From positions 2,294,001-2,358,000 of the forward strand of contig NC_089434.1 of the NCBI RefSeq assembly GCF_026210795.1: a stretch of 64,000 nt of DNA, in the 5' to 3' direction. Origin of the DNA: Rhizophagus irregularis (lineage: Eukaryota; Glomeromycota; Glomeromycetes; Glomerales; Glomeraceae). Below are positions 1 through 10,959 of the stretch, piece after piece. The notes beneath the pieces were generated by a model, which was not told the DNA's origin, did no database searches, and worked only from the letters and a program-made list of their open reading frames with translations. Position numbers and translations under genes: made by a program. Positions within the stretch are counted from its first letter, which is position 1. The number at the start of each line of letters is the position of its first letter.

Positions 1-1500
1 TTTTTTTTTTGTTTTTTTTGCAGAAAATCAGCTCTGGCATGGATACTAATATTTCAGATAAGTTTCGAAACTAAAGTTTGAAACTTTATAAAAAAAACGT
101 TTTTTAATATTAAAAATGTTTTTTTTTTCATTTATGTATAAGAAATCAGCTCCAACATAGACGCTGATATTTTTTGAAACATCTTTAATAAAACGTTTTA
201 ACTAAAACATTTTTTTTTTTATTTTTGTATAGAAAATTAGCTTCAACGTAGACGCTGATATTCCAGGTAAGTTTTAAAACTAAAGGTTTGAAACATCTTT
301 AATAAAATATTTTAACTAAAACATTTTTTTATTTTTGTATAGGAAATCAGCTCTAACGTAGACGCTGATATTTCAGATAAGTTTTAAAACTAGAAGTTTC
401 AAAACTTCTTTAAAAAAAAACGTTTATTTTAACGTTTTTTTATATTTAATTATAGAGATATCAGTTCTGGTGTGGATACCGAATCTTAAAGATAAGTTTC
501 AAAAAAAGAATTTTAAAACTTTCTTTAATAAAACGTTTTTATACTAAAAACGTTTTTTTATTATTATTTTTTATATAGGGATATCGGTTTCAGCGTGAAT
601 ACCAAATCTCAAAGATAAGGTTTAAAAATTTTGAAACTTTAATATAAAAAACGTTAATTTTTAACATTTTTTTTAGGGATATCAGTTCTAGCATGGATAC
701 CATTTCCTTAGATAAAGTTTTGATAGATTTTCAAAACTTACTTAAAAAAATCATTTTTTAGTTAAAAAATGATTTTTTTTATATTTTTTTATAGGAAATC
801 AGTTCCAGCATAAATACTATTTCCCTAGGTGAAGTTTCAAAAAATTTTCGAACCTATTTTAAAAAAACGTTTTCTAACTAAAAAACATTTTTTTTAATAT
901 TTTTTTCACAGAAAATCAGTTCTGATGTAGATACCGTTTTCCCAGGTAAAAAAGTTTCAAAAGAATTTCGAAACTTTATTAAAAAAATGTTTTTTAATAT
1001 AAAAAATATTATTTTTTTTATTTTTTTTTAGGAATTCAGTTTCGGTATGGATATCGATACTCCAGGTAAAGTTTCAAAGATTTTGAAACTTTATTAAAAA
1101 AACATTTTTTTAATATAAAAAACGTTATTTTTTATTTTTTTTTTGTAGAAATTCAGTTCCGGTATGGATGTCGATATTCCAGGTAAAGTTTTAAAAATTT
1201 TTGAAACTTTCTTTTAAAAAAAAAAGTTTTATACTAAAAAACTTTTTTTTATTATATTTATTTGTAAGAAATTAGTTCCAGCGTGAATACCTTTTCCAGG
1301 TAAAGTTTTGAAAAATTTTCAAAACTTTCTTTACAAAAACAAGTTTTTATACCAAAAAGCTTTTTTTTTATTATATTTTTTTATAGGAAATCAGTTCCAA
1401 CATGAATACTGATATTCCAGGTAAAGTTTCAAAAAAAATTTTTGAAACTTATTTTTTTATTAAAGAATCAGTATACTAATCGTTTCTTTATTTTTTATTT
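1..1500. repeat. Tandem array of ~100-bp hairpin units with exon-like cores
   Basis: About 14 diverged direct copies of a unit near 100 bp. Each has a 34-nt conserved core (type GAAATCAGTTCCAGCATG... ending ATTCCAG) preceded by a T-rich run ending in TAG or CAG and followed by GTAAAG or ATAAGT. The core is therefore bordered by sequences that look like a 3' and a 5' splice site. The spacer folds into two hairpins (GTTTCAAAA/TTTTGAAAC and AAACGTTTT/AAAACGTTT types). The array runs off the left edge. In one frame the core reads roughly (E/K)ISSxxxTDIP, but 34 nt does not preserve frame between copies, so I do not call a gene. Confidence 0.85.
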
Positions 1501-3025
1501 AGGGTTTCTTTGGATTTTTGTTGAATAGGTGGTAAGTTTATTTTTGAAATTAAATTTTTTTAAAAGATAGTTTACTAATCATTTTTTATTTTTTTTGTTT
1601 TGTAGATTTTTCAGATCTTTGTAAATTAGACTTTTATTGGGTTAGTAAAGATGGTGGTAAATAGTAGATAATATGGCGGGTGTGTGTAGTGAATGGTAGT
1701 GAATGGTGGATGACAAATAGTAGATAGATTTAATATGTAATTTTAATATGTAAAGCAAATTAATAAAATTTAATTAATAAATTGTTATTACAAATTAAAA
1801 TTAGCTAATATACTAAATATACAAAATCGGTAATAATTAGATTGATTATTAACAATCGTCAATTTGGTTTTTACCAATTTATTACTAATTTTACTGATCG
1901 ATTTGTTGACAAGTAGCAGGCATTATGGTGCAAACAGTGTTTATTTTTCACTGTGCGGCATGTGCGCAGCGCACATAATCAGAATTTTACGCACACCTTT
2001 TTTAGAAAGGATGTGCAGCATGCACACAAAAAATTTTGAAATATCTTTATGTGATTGGACGCATATATGTTACAGTACCTATTATAGTAGTATAGCCATA
2101 CCACTTTGCCGCACAGTAAGATTCAATAAATTGTGTAACATCTGCACAGTAACTTTTATCAAAAAATTAACACTGGGTGCAAATCGCCTATAAAATTAGT
2201 TGCTGATTTTTTTTGGTACTGATCGGCTAAGGTCAGACTAAATTTCGTCCAACATTCGGCAATTTAAAATTTTGCCGAAATGGACTATTCTGACTAGTGA
2301 AAGAAGCTAAGTTATTCTATGAATTTATTACAAGAAAACCTGATGATACATTTTTATCAGTACAATCAGTAAATCGTTGGCATAAAGAAATTTTTTCTTT
2401 TCATATAAATTTAACTTTTTTATCAGCTTCTATATCTTTACTTTTAGTATCTATATATGAAACCGAAATTGGTTAATTTTGGCCTTCGAAATAGTCAAAA
2501 TGGTCAAAATGGTCAAAATGATTTCGATTTGAGCCTCTCTAAAAGTCGAAATGGTCAAAATTACGTTATAATCATATGATTTTATAGTAAACAATAATCA
2601 TCATGATATTAGTCAAAGTAATTTATTAATATTTATTATTAGCATTTATTAAATATGGTAAAATGCATTTAAGTATTTACTTAAAATACTAATAAAATGC
2701 TTAAAAAATTAAATGGTTAATAAATATTAAAATTTAGTACTTATTTAATATATTAAGCATTTATTGCTTAATAAATATAAAATTTTAATACTTATTAAAT
2801 ATTGCTATTCAATAAACATATGGTTTCAGTTGGTCCAACATCGTGATGATATTAAAATTCAAAGTTAATGATCTTTGCATTCAGTGATTCGATTTTTATG
2901 ATCTTGTGCAGTTGGATTCAGCTCATCGAGAGGATTCCAATGATATGTATTAACTGCAGATAATTGCATATGAAAAATTTAAAAAATAAGTTTGACGGTC
3001 TGGGCAGATATTATCATGTGTATGA
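1501..3025. other. Non-genic AT-rich DNA with a short motif cluster
   Basis: No supportable gene. An open frame at 1864-2193 has low-complexity composition and no recognisable family. Around 2480-2560 there is a cluster of the word GGTCAAAATGG in direct copies. 2580-2830 is made of short AT palindromes around TTAATAAATATT. 2300-2400 could hold a worn coding fragment, which I cannot assign. Confidence 0.5.
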
Positions 3026-3445
3026 TCTTTACAGAAATTTAACATTTTTAATCAATATAGAATTGATATTGTTAAGTTTATCTTAATGGTATTGTTTTAA
3101 TATCATTTTAACTAATATCATTTCAATATCGATTTAACATTGATACAATATTGAAATAAAGTATTATTATTTCGATATCATTTCAATATTAAATTAATAT
3201 TAAAATGATATTGAAATGATAATTAAAATGACATTAAAATGATATCTTTAAATTAAACTTAAAAATGTTATTTCAATATCATTTCTATTATCATTTAATA
3301 TCATTTTAATACTATTTTGATATCATTTTAATATTAAAGTGATAATATTTTATTTTGATATCGTATCGATATTAAATCGATATTGAAATGATATCAAAAT
3401 AATATTAAAATAATATTGCTTGAAAACTTAAAGTTTCTGTAAAGA
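3026..3445. mobile_element. Palindromic AT-rich element with terminal inverted repeats
   Basis: The ends are near-inverted copies: TCTTTACAGAAATTTAA on the left and TTAAAGTTTCTGTAAAGA on the right. They are flanked on both sides by the trinucleotide TGA. The interior is almost wholly short palindromic words of the type ATATCATTTCAATATTAA in both orientations. It has no coding capacity and looks like a MITE or foldback element. The 3-bp duplication is too short to prove insertion, and no superfamily is assigned. Confidence 0.5.
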
Positions 3446-3534
3446 TGACTGTATATGAAAATTTCATATATAGTCAGAAAATGAATTAAGTGGTTTATTA
3501 TTTTCGCAAATAGCTGTAATCTGTATCAATCAAC

Positions 3535-3850
3535 ATATAACTAATTTGATACCTGATTGACAACAATTTGACCAGCTGATTAATGACTTATGGTCAACAA
3601 TATTCAATCGGCAACCAATCAGTTAACGTTCAATATAGATGACAGATAGCTGATTATTTACTGATTGTTAAACTGGCACCAATCAGTCACCAATTAGCAC
3701 TAATCGGTCATATGACTGATGTGTAGTCAATTGAAATAAATGCCTGATTGATGACCAGTTGAGTATCTAAATGAATGAATCAGTAACAGATCAGCTACCA
3801 ATCAGGTACCAATCGGTTATATAACCGATTGATGACTGGTATATTATATT
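3535..3850. repeat. Cluster of the word CCAATCAG/CTGATTGG in both orientations
   Basis: More than ten degenerate copies of CCAATCAG, CAATCGGT and their complements lie on both strands within about 300 bp. The architecture matches the arms of the hAT-type elements elsewhere in the window. I could not find matching terminal repeats or a target duplication, so it may be a solo or truncated arm. Confidence 0.45.
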
Positions 3851-4084
3851 TCAATCTGTATTAGTAGGTTCTACAAATTGCAAATTTTAAATTCAAATTA
3901 GATTTGAGAATATGTAGGATCATGTGAATACAGTCAACTCTCTTTATAGTCACACATTTGGGACAGTCCATATTTGGTGATTATAAAGAGATGTGACTAT
4001 ATAAAAAATTTCTTATATTTGTATATCATAATTTCGGCCAAAAATTAACATAATTTTAGCCAGAATTATACTTAAAACTTTATT

Positions 4085-4490
4085 GTATCGTAACTTCGCC
4101 AATATTAATCGTAGAGAGATGATCTTACCGCCATTCGATTCGTCTTGATGAGGCGGTTCTAATGGTATAAAATACGTCGAAATCCAATCACTAGATTAAT
4201 TTCCAAAATTAAAAAAATATTAATGGTTTTTGTGTAATAACTCTGCCAATATTGATCCTAGAAAGACGATCTTACTACCATTCGATTCGTCTTGATGAGA
4301 CGAATCTAATGGTATAAGATACATCGAAATCCAATCACTAGATCAATTTCCGAAATTAAAAAATATTAAATGGTTTTTAAGTAATAACTCCGTCAATATT
4401 GATCACAGAGAGATGAGCTTACCACCATTCGATTCGTCTCGATGAGACGATTCCAACGAGCTATAAATCGTCTTTTTACAATCACTAGGT
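4085..4490. repeat. Three direct copies of a ~150-bp 'CCATTCGATTCGTC' module
   Basis: Three tandem copies share GATCTTACCACCATTCG, TCTTGATGAGACGATTC and a following CAATCACTAG segment. A partial fourth copy resumes at about 6592 after the tRNA-headed insert. A clearly related module (GATCTTACCACCATTTG, TCTTGATGAAATGATTC) occurs in the unrelated foldback element at 56.2 and 62.8-63.3 kb. The module is therefore shared between element types. Confidence 0.7.
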
Positions 4491-4596
4491 ACTGAGAAAT
4501 CTAGCAAAATGTTAAATGGCGCAGTAAACGTAAATCAAGAAATATTATAATGCTGATGTTTAACATTTTGTTGAATAACTCGTCAGCCAGTGATTG

Positions 4597-6600
4597 GAAA
4601 GGGATAAAACTAGGGTTGGTCACCCTATCTTGGTGGTTAGTCACTGAGACCCTCATTAAGCCTGAGTATGGTGAGGTCGCAGGTTCGATTCCCATGACCA
4701 CGGAAATAAAAAGAATTTTACTGCAGACGCTACAACCAATAGCGTGAAGGTACAGGGATTAGTGTAGTTGGACTGCATCATGGTGAATTAGTGTGTACGG
4801 TTAGGCCGCACATTTCAACTAAGGGTCATGGTGTCCTTCTAACGTTCCCTATGGCGCCATTGGCATGTGCGCAGCCCCTGTCCTCGTTAGGTCACTACTA
4901 TACCTGGAGTGGGGACTTCCTGTCCGGGTGGTCACTCTACGATACCGCTTGGGGTCAGTAATGGCTAGATGGTCGTCCTAGATGGTAAAGCTGAGGGTGC
5001 AATGTCTTAGTGGTAGTTAGACCTTCTGTTAGGTCTTAGACCAACCAAGGTGTTCGTGCGCGAACAGGTAGCGTGGCTATGGGGTTCGATTCCCTACTCC
5101 TGGGTGCCTGGTTGGTGATCCCTGGTGGTTGATACCCACCATAAGGGGTGATCCTGGACAGATGCCTGCTACTTCCTGTCTGAGTGGTCACTACAAAGTA
5201 TACCACTTGGGGTAAACAACTGTACTATCGGTGCTAGGTAATCGCGGGCTGTAGTGGCGCTTTGAGTGAGGCTTAGTACCTAAAATGGTAGTATGGAAGG
5301 GTACTAGATGGTTGATGTTACCTGTCGAAAGTCCTCCATGAAAGTAGATGCTCTCTAAAGGTCGTTAAATAAATTGAGTATCAGTATCGTACAATGGGTA
5401 TAGGATGAGTAGGCGGCGTGTATCTAGCTTCAGATCAGCCTAAAATGGCCCGATGGGAGATGTCTTCTATAGTGGTGCTGTTACCTGAGGAATTAAGTAC
5501 TCGGTATAATGGTTGCCCATTGAAGATGATAGGACGCGACCCGACCCAGTTAGTTACGCAAGAGGCAATGGGGGTGGTCTGCCGTAAACACTTTCAAAGG
5601 AAAGGGATAAAAGCAGGGTTGGTCACCCTATCTCGGTGGTTAGTCACTGAGGCCCTCATTAAGCCTGAGTATGGTGAGGTCGCAGGTTCGATTCCTATGA
5701 CCACGGAAATAAAAAGAATTTTACTGCGGACGCTACAACCAATAGCGCAACAGTAGCATTAGCAGGCAGGACTGCATCATGGCGAATTCACGCGACGATT
5801 AGGCTGCACATTTCAACTAAGGGTCATGGTGTCCTTCTAACGTTCCCTATGAGGCCATTGGCATGTGCGCAGTCCTGTCCTTGAGGTCACTACTATACTT
5901 TCAGGGGGACTTTCTGTCGGGTCACTCTACGCCACCGCTAGGGTCAGTAATGGCTATGATGGTCGTCCCTAAATGGTAAAGCTGAGGGTGCAATGTCTTA
6001 GTGGTAGTTAGACCTTCTGTTAGGTCTTAGGACGACCAAGGTGTTCGTGCACAGAACAGGTAGCATGGCTAGCTCGATTCCCTACTCCTGGGTCCCCTGT
6101 TGGTGATCCCTGGTGGCGATACCCACCATATGAGCGATCCTGAACAGACGCCTGCTACTCCCGTCTGAGTTGGTCACTACAAAAGATCCACTTGGGGTAA
6201 ACAACTGTACTATCGGTGCTAGGTAATCGCGGGCTGTAGTGGCTTTGAGTGAGACTTGGTACCTAAAATGGTGGTATGGAAGGGTGTTAGATGGTTGATG
6301 TTACCTGTCGAAAGTCCTCCATGAAAGTAGATGCTCTCTAAAGGTCGTTAAATAAATTGAGTATCAGTATCATGCAATGGGTATAGGATGAGTAGGCGGC
6401 GTGTACCTAGGCTTCAGATCAGCCTAAATGGCCTGATGGGGGATGTCTTCTATAGTGGTGCTGTTACCTGAGGAATTAAGTACTCGGTTTAATGGTTGCC
6501 CATTGAAGATGATAGGACACAGACCCGAGATTAGTCTCATAAGAGGCAATGGGTGGTCTGGCCGTAAACACTTGCAAAGGAAAGGGATAAAACTACCACC
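4597..6600 (+). mobile_element. Two tandem ~1-kb tRNA-headed repeat units (SINE-like)
   Basis: Two head-to-tail units are each introduced by GGAAAGGGATAAAA (4597, about 5599), and the same string recurs after the second unit (about 6586). Each unit starts with a tRNA-like segment (about 4616-4706 and 5618-5706) with an A-box-like TTGGTGGTTAGTCACTGAG and a B box GGTTCGATTCC. About 400 bp further in is a second tRNA-like segment (TTAGTGGTAGTTAGACC, then GGTTCGATTCCC near 5080; the second unit has a worn copy). The first ~300 bp match the minus-strand retroelement at 58519-59754. The thrice-repeated string fits a target duplication multiplied by tandem insertion or unequal exchange. The copies are more GC-rich than their surroundings and have no long gene. 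Open frames at 4550-4747 and 5418-5756 are by-products. Confidence 0.7.
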
Positions 6601-6929
6601 ATTCGATTCGTTTCAGTGAGACGATTCCAACAAGCTATGATACATCTTTGTACGATTATTAGATGCCAAGTTATTTAATATATTCTTTATATAACTGTGA
6701 TTATAAACGGTTCTTTTTAATATAAGATTTTTGAGGATAGGTGTGATAGTGACTATAGATAGATTGTGACTATATAGGATAGATTTTAATAATAAAGTGT
6801 TTTGAACATTCAACTGGTGTGACTATATAGTAGAATGTGACTATAATGGGAGTGACTATAGAGGGAGTTGACTGTAATATCTTTACTAAAATTTGAATTT
6901 ACTTAATAAGATAAGACTAAACTACCTCT

Positions 6930-7552
6930 GATTTATATATTCAAGAAAAAGAAATTGATATACATGAAAAAAGAAAAAATTTCTTTTGATATGATCATTT
7001 GATTTCAAGAAAATAGGTGGATAGACATTAACTTGATTGGAAGCATCAGTTAAAAATAAATTTTATGCAAGTGATATTTATTTAGTAATAATTTCTGGAA
7101 GACTAACAGGTATCTGCCAGCTTTTTAACATTGCAATTAATAAGCCATTCAAGAATTACCTTTAATTTACCAAGAATAGCATCTATAGATAGTAAGTGAT
7201 AATGCTAGAGTAATTGCTAATGGAAACCTTTAGTATGCTAAAATAAGTGATGTTTGTAGTTGGAACAAACAATTATAGAATAAAATTACTGATGAAATTA
7301 TAATTGAATCTTTTAAAGTGTGGCATAATAGATTTGTTGGTTAATGAAAATGTAAAAATTGATAAAGAATCAGAAACTGAAAAATCAGAAATTAAGGTAA
7401 AATTAAAAACTGAAAAAGAATCAGAAACTGAAGTAGAATTGGAAGCTAATAATGGAGAATCAGAAATTGAGGAGTGGGAAAATGGTATTAATGATATAGA
7501 ATCAGAAATTGAAAAATTGGTAATCAATAAAACTGATGATGAAAGTCATTAG
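6930..7552 (+). pseudogene. Decayed pogo/DDE_1 transposase C-terminal fragment
   Basis: Scattered in-frame pieces resemble the end of DDE_1 (pogo/Tigger/jerky) transposases. A segment GRLTGICQLFNIAINKPFK near 7100-7160 corresponds to the family's 'GGLT..(L)QPLDVSINKPFK' block that carries the last catalytic Asp, which is Asn here. A later segment reads DEIIIESFK then CGI, matching the 'SFKKCGI' block, and an acidic tail ends at 7552. Several stops and at least one frameshift interrupt it. It lies just outside the right end of the 3931-6874 element and need not belong to it. The call rests on motif memory only; an alignment would settle it. Confidence 0.5.
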
Positions 7553-8132
7553 AATGGTAATACTTTAATAGCGTATTTTTTTCTTTGATTTTAATGACAA
7601 AATTGCATATTATTATCATTGAACATTATAATTACATTTATTGTATTGTCTGTTAAAATTTTATAAAGAATTTTCAATAAAATTTTACAAGTTGCTTATT
7701 TTTGGGTACTATATAAATACGATGTTGATACTTGCTTATTTTTGGTCAAATATGGTAATTCTTTAAACTAATAACTAAACTTATATATATTATCTTAATA
7801 AAGATAAATCTATTAAAAATATAAAGTTCTTTTAATTGACACTTTAAAACTTAGTAATTACAAGAATAGTGAGCTTATTAAATTTATACAAAAAATAATC
7901 ATCAAATTATTTGGCTATAATGGTAAATTATACATATATACTTGATAAATTTGCAGGAAAAAAAATTGATTTGCATAATTAAATAATAATCTTTAAACTT
8001 ATAAAAAAAGGATTATAATTATTATAATTCAATATTTTTTTTCAAAAAACTTTTATGCTTTATTAATTTTACTGGCTAATATATAAGAATTACTGTAATT
8101 AAGTATTTTTTACCATTGAAAATCATATAGTA
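7553..8132. other. AT-rich intergenic DNA, 3' side of Cdh1
   Basis: No gene, repeat array or terminal repeat recognised. It will contain the 3' UTR of the minus-strand Cdh1 gene, which ends at 8133. Confidence 0.6.
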
Positions 8133-10216
8133 TTAACGAATTTGTGTGCGAATGTCAAAAACAGATTCACGTCTCTTTTCTTTTTCGCCGTTATTAAAAA
8201 TGTTCCAAAAACGCAATGTTTCATCTCCAGCACCAGTAACTATATTTTGCCCATCAGGTGAAACGGAAAGATACAGGACACGATATGTATGACCTCTCAA
8301 AACTGCCAATTGTTCCATGGAAGGGTATTGCCAGAGGATTACTTGATTCTGAGAATATCCATGAGTTGAAACAAGTTCGTTTGAATGTCTAGACCATGCA
8401 AGGTTACAAACCTAAAAAATATAATAATATTTAATAAACCAAGCCTATTAATTAATAAATCAATATAATATGTGAGCCTCACCTGTGACTCGGTGTCATA
8501 ACACTCCAACGCTTCGCCAGTTGAGGTACTCCAAAATCTAATGTGTTTATCTTGAGAACCACCACCGCTTGCTAAAAGACCATGTGAATGTGGACTCCAA
8601 GCAATTGCTTTAACAGCTGCTGTATGATGAAGGAATTTATAAATAGGAATGTCACTTGCATTGTCCCAAATTAGGAGTTTGTTATCGTTGCTCCCACTGG
8701 CAAGTTGTGTTCCTTCCGGATTCCATTTGAGGCCACAAACCTAGTTAGAATAAGTTATTAGATATATCAGATATGCTCACTCATAATAAAAACAAAAATA
8801 AAAAAAGGAAAAAATGTTCACACCTCCTGTCTATGTCCTGTTAATTTTGTTGTGAACTCATTTGGTACTCTTACATCTCTATGGTAAATCAGTCTGTCAC
8901 GGCTTCCTGAGCTGACTGTATATTGGTTCCAAGCCAGGGCACCTTTTAAAGTGAAAGAGAATGTGAAAATAATATATATTAATATCAATGTAATAAGTAG
9001 TCAAGATAACTCTCAAATACTAACCAACTCGTTGGGTATGACCTCTCATTTTTCTAACTCTTTTGCTTTTTTGTACATCCCAAATTTCGACGGGACCTAA
9101 AGCTGTACCAACAGCTATGTGCGAACCCTGTAAATAAAAACTATTAGATATATGAATTTAAACATAATCTACAGTGGTCGAGAATTTACCGTTGGCATCC
9201 AACTAACTGATGTAACGTTCTCTGCGCTGTTCCTATGATTTCCTTGGCTTGCCATATCACATAGTTTAATGACCTAATGTTTCAAAAAAAATTAAAAAAA
9301 AATTAGATGATTCCTTCTCCATTTTGTATGATAATGCCCCAATTAAATAGATAATTACCCTTGATGTAGCTGCACTCCAAAGATAAACACAAGTACCCAG
9401 ACCTACTCCTAAAACATTATTTGAGGACCAATCAACTAAGTTCAAATAAAAATCATCCTACACATTTTGTTTAGAGTGAAAACGTATTAATCCTTTTGTA
9501 ACAAAGAATGACACTCTAATTTAAGGTACTACCTGAAGGTCTGGCGCGTCAAGTACTTTATATGGATGTTTACTAATATACCTCAGTGGTTTGCGTGGAC
9601 TAGTTAGAATCATTTGCGCTTCAAATGGAAGAGGACTTGATGAATAAGAATTTCTGAAAGGCGAATCAATAGCGTTTGATCGTCTCTTTGTCGGTGTGCT
9701 GTAGGGTAATACTGTTTTCTGTACTTTGGATGGACTACTATTATTTATACGTCGAATAATTTCATCCGTTGTATCCTTAAGAGGAAACATCGACTTTCCA
9801 AGCACAGCTCTATAGATACGACCGTCCTCTTCTAATAATTATAAAGAACCAAGTTATAACACTATAAGACCAAGAATGTAAAGTGCAATTGTCATTTACC
9901 TTGCTGTGCATCTTCTTCGATCACTGAAATTTTTCGCTTTTTTGTATTATCATCAATACGCAATTGACGATAATCATTGACCGGATCAGGAGTTCTTTGA
10001 GGTATGTGCCTAGAAACAAATCGATCTATTAATGCGTGTTATATTAAGGAACAAATATTTATGTATATTTAGTTACCGGTCATAAGTAGTTCTTTGAGTA
10101 GTTGTGTTTATGATAGTTCTTACAGGCGAAACAGTTGTGGAATTCTGTTCACTTCTCCGCACACCAGGACTGTTTTGATGTGCCTGATCAGAATGGTTTC
10201 CGGTGTGTTGCGACAT
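8133..10216 (-). CDS. CDH1: Cdh1/Fizzy-related, WD40 activator of the APC/C
   Basis: A nine-exon gene of 496 aa. Exons on the minus strand are 10216-10077, 10009-9900, 9831-9533, 9457-9359, 9273-9190, 9127-9025, 8942-8824, 8740-8483 and 8411-8133. All junctions are GT-AG and in phase. The N-terminus carries the C-box as DRHIPQR (residues 46-52), the signature that binds the anaphase-promoting complex. A basic Ser/Pro-rich stretch follows, then a seven-bladed WD40 propeller starting about residue 184 ([12 protein letters not shown], then GHTQRV, GHRQEV, HTAAVK, RGHTYRV). The last two residues are Ile-Arg, the 'IR tail' that docks on APC3. The length equals typical animal and fungal Cdh1. The protein recruits substrates to the APC/C ubiquitin ligase in late mitosis and G1, and the Ser/Pro sites before the propeller fit Cdk control. 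Cdc20 is less likely given the Cdh1-type sequence and length. The reading frame is intact. Confidence 0.95.
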
Positions 10217-10959
10217 TCTGTATTATGACGGCATTAAGTAAAAGAAAATATATTGTATTTACTACATAAAATAAGTTGGTATAAAGCGAAGGTGAATAAA
10301 TTAAAATTGAAACGTCAAAGCCCGAGAAGATATTTTATTTGTTTATTACGTTTTTCGACGTGTCGTTAAAACAGCTTCTACAAGCTTACCGTTGATACTC
10401 GCTATAACAGTTGCAGTATACTTTTATAGTAACTGATGTCACTAATAGTATTATAGTGCTGGTAAGTTTTAGTAATGAGTGTAAGAGAACGTGTCGAATA
10501 GTTATTAAAGAAGTTGTATTTATAAAAGTTTTGAACGTGTTGGTTGATTATCTATAACAGATGACAGTAGTTTAAATCACAGCGCCAAATCCTGTAAATC
10601 CTGTGATATATGAAATGACTAATAATATTACTAAAGTAAATGTGCTTATAAGGAGGTTAGTGAATGTGATTATAGAGGGGATATGGCTCCGACAAATATC
10701 ACACTAGAAATCATTATTTTAATATTAATATTCGGACACTTTTATTTGTATTGTTGAAAAAAATTTGTCAATTCTTTTTACCTTACAAATGCTATCTATA
10801 TAAGCTTGATATATAATATTTATCGTAGACAAGATATAGAATTTATATTTATATGTGTAATCATTTGGAAACTAAAAAGCCAATTAAGGTAATTAGGTGA
10901 AATTAAATCTTTATTTTGACAGTTTCCTCCTGAAGAACTTCGCTCTCTTGCACTGGTTT
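10217..10959. other. Intergenic: Cdh1 promoter side and CSN7 3' end
   Basis: The region lies between the 5' end of Cdh1 and the stop codon of CSN7, both on the minus strand. I see no further gene. TATA-like strings occur, but none can be singled out as the promoter. Confidence 0.55.

Larger units (their letters stand above)
3931..6874. mobile_element. Non-autonomous pogo-like element with TA target duplication
   Basis: The left end CAGTCAACTCTCTTTATAG and the right end, reading CTATAGAGGGAGTTGACTG, are inverted repeats, and each is flanked by TA. The outer 13 bases (CAGTCAACTCTCT, one mismatch on the right) match the ends of the pogo/Tigger element at 31321-33513. Subterminal DNA repeats the words 'TAGTCAC' and 'GTGACTATA'. 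There is no transposase inside. The body holds three direct copies of a ~150-bp module and a 2-kb insert of tRNA-headed repeats. It was probably mobilised in trans by a Tigger-type transposase (inference). Confidence 0.75.

Noticed and set aside
1864-2193. 109-codon open frame on the plus strand
   Set aside because: No family signal, composition like the surrounding AT-rich DNA, no splice or promoter context.
4616-4706. Functional tRNA gene
   Set aside because: The A and B boxes are present, but acceptor-stem and anticodon-arm pairing is not convincing and the sequence is part of a dispersed repeat also found at 5.6 and 59.7 kb.
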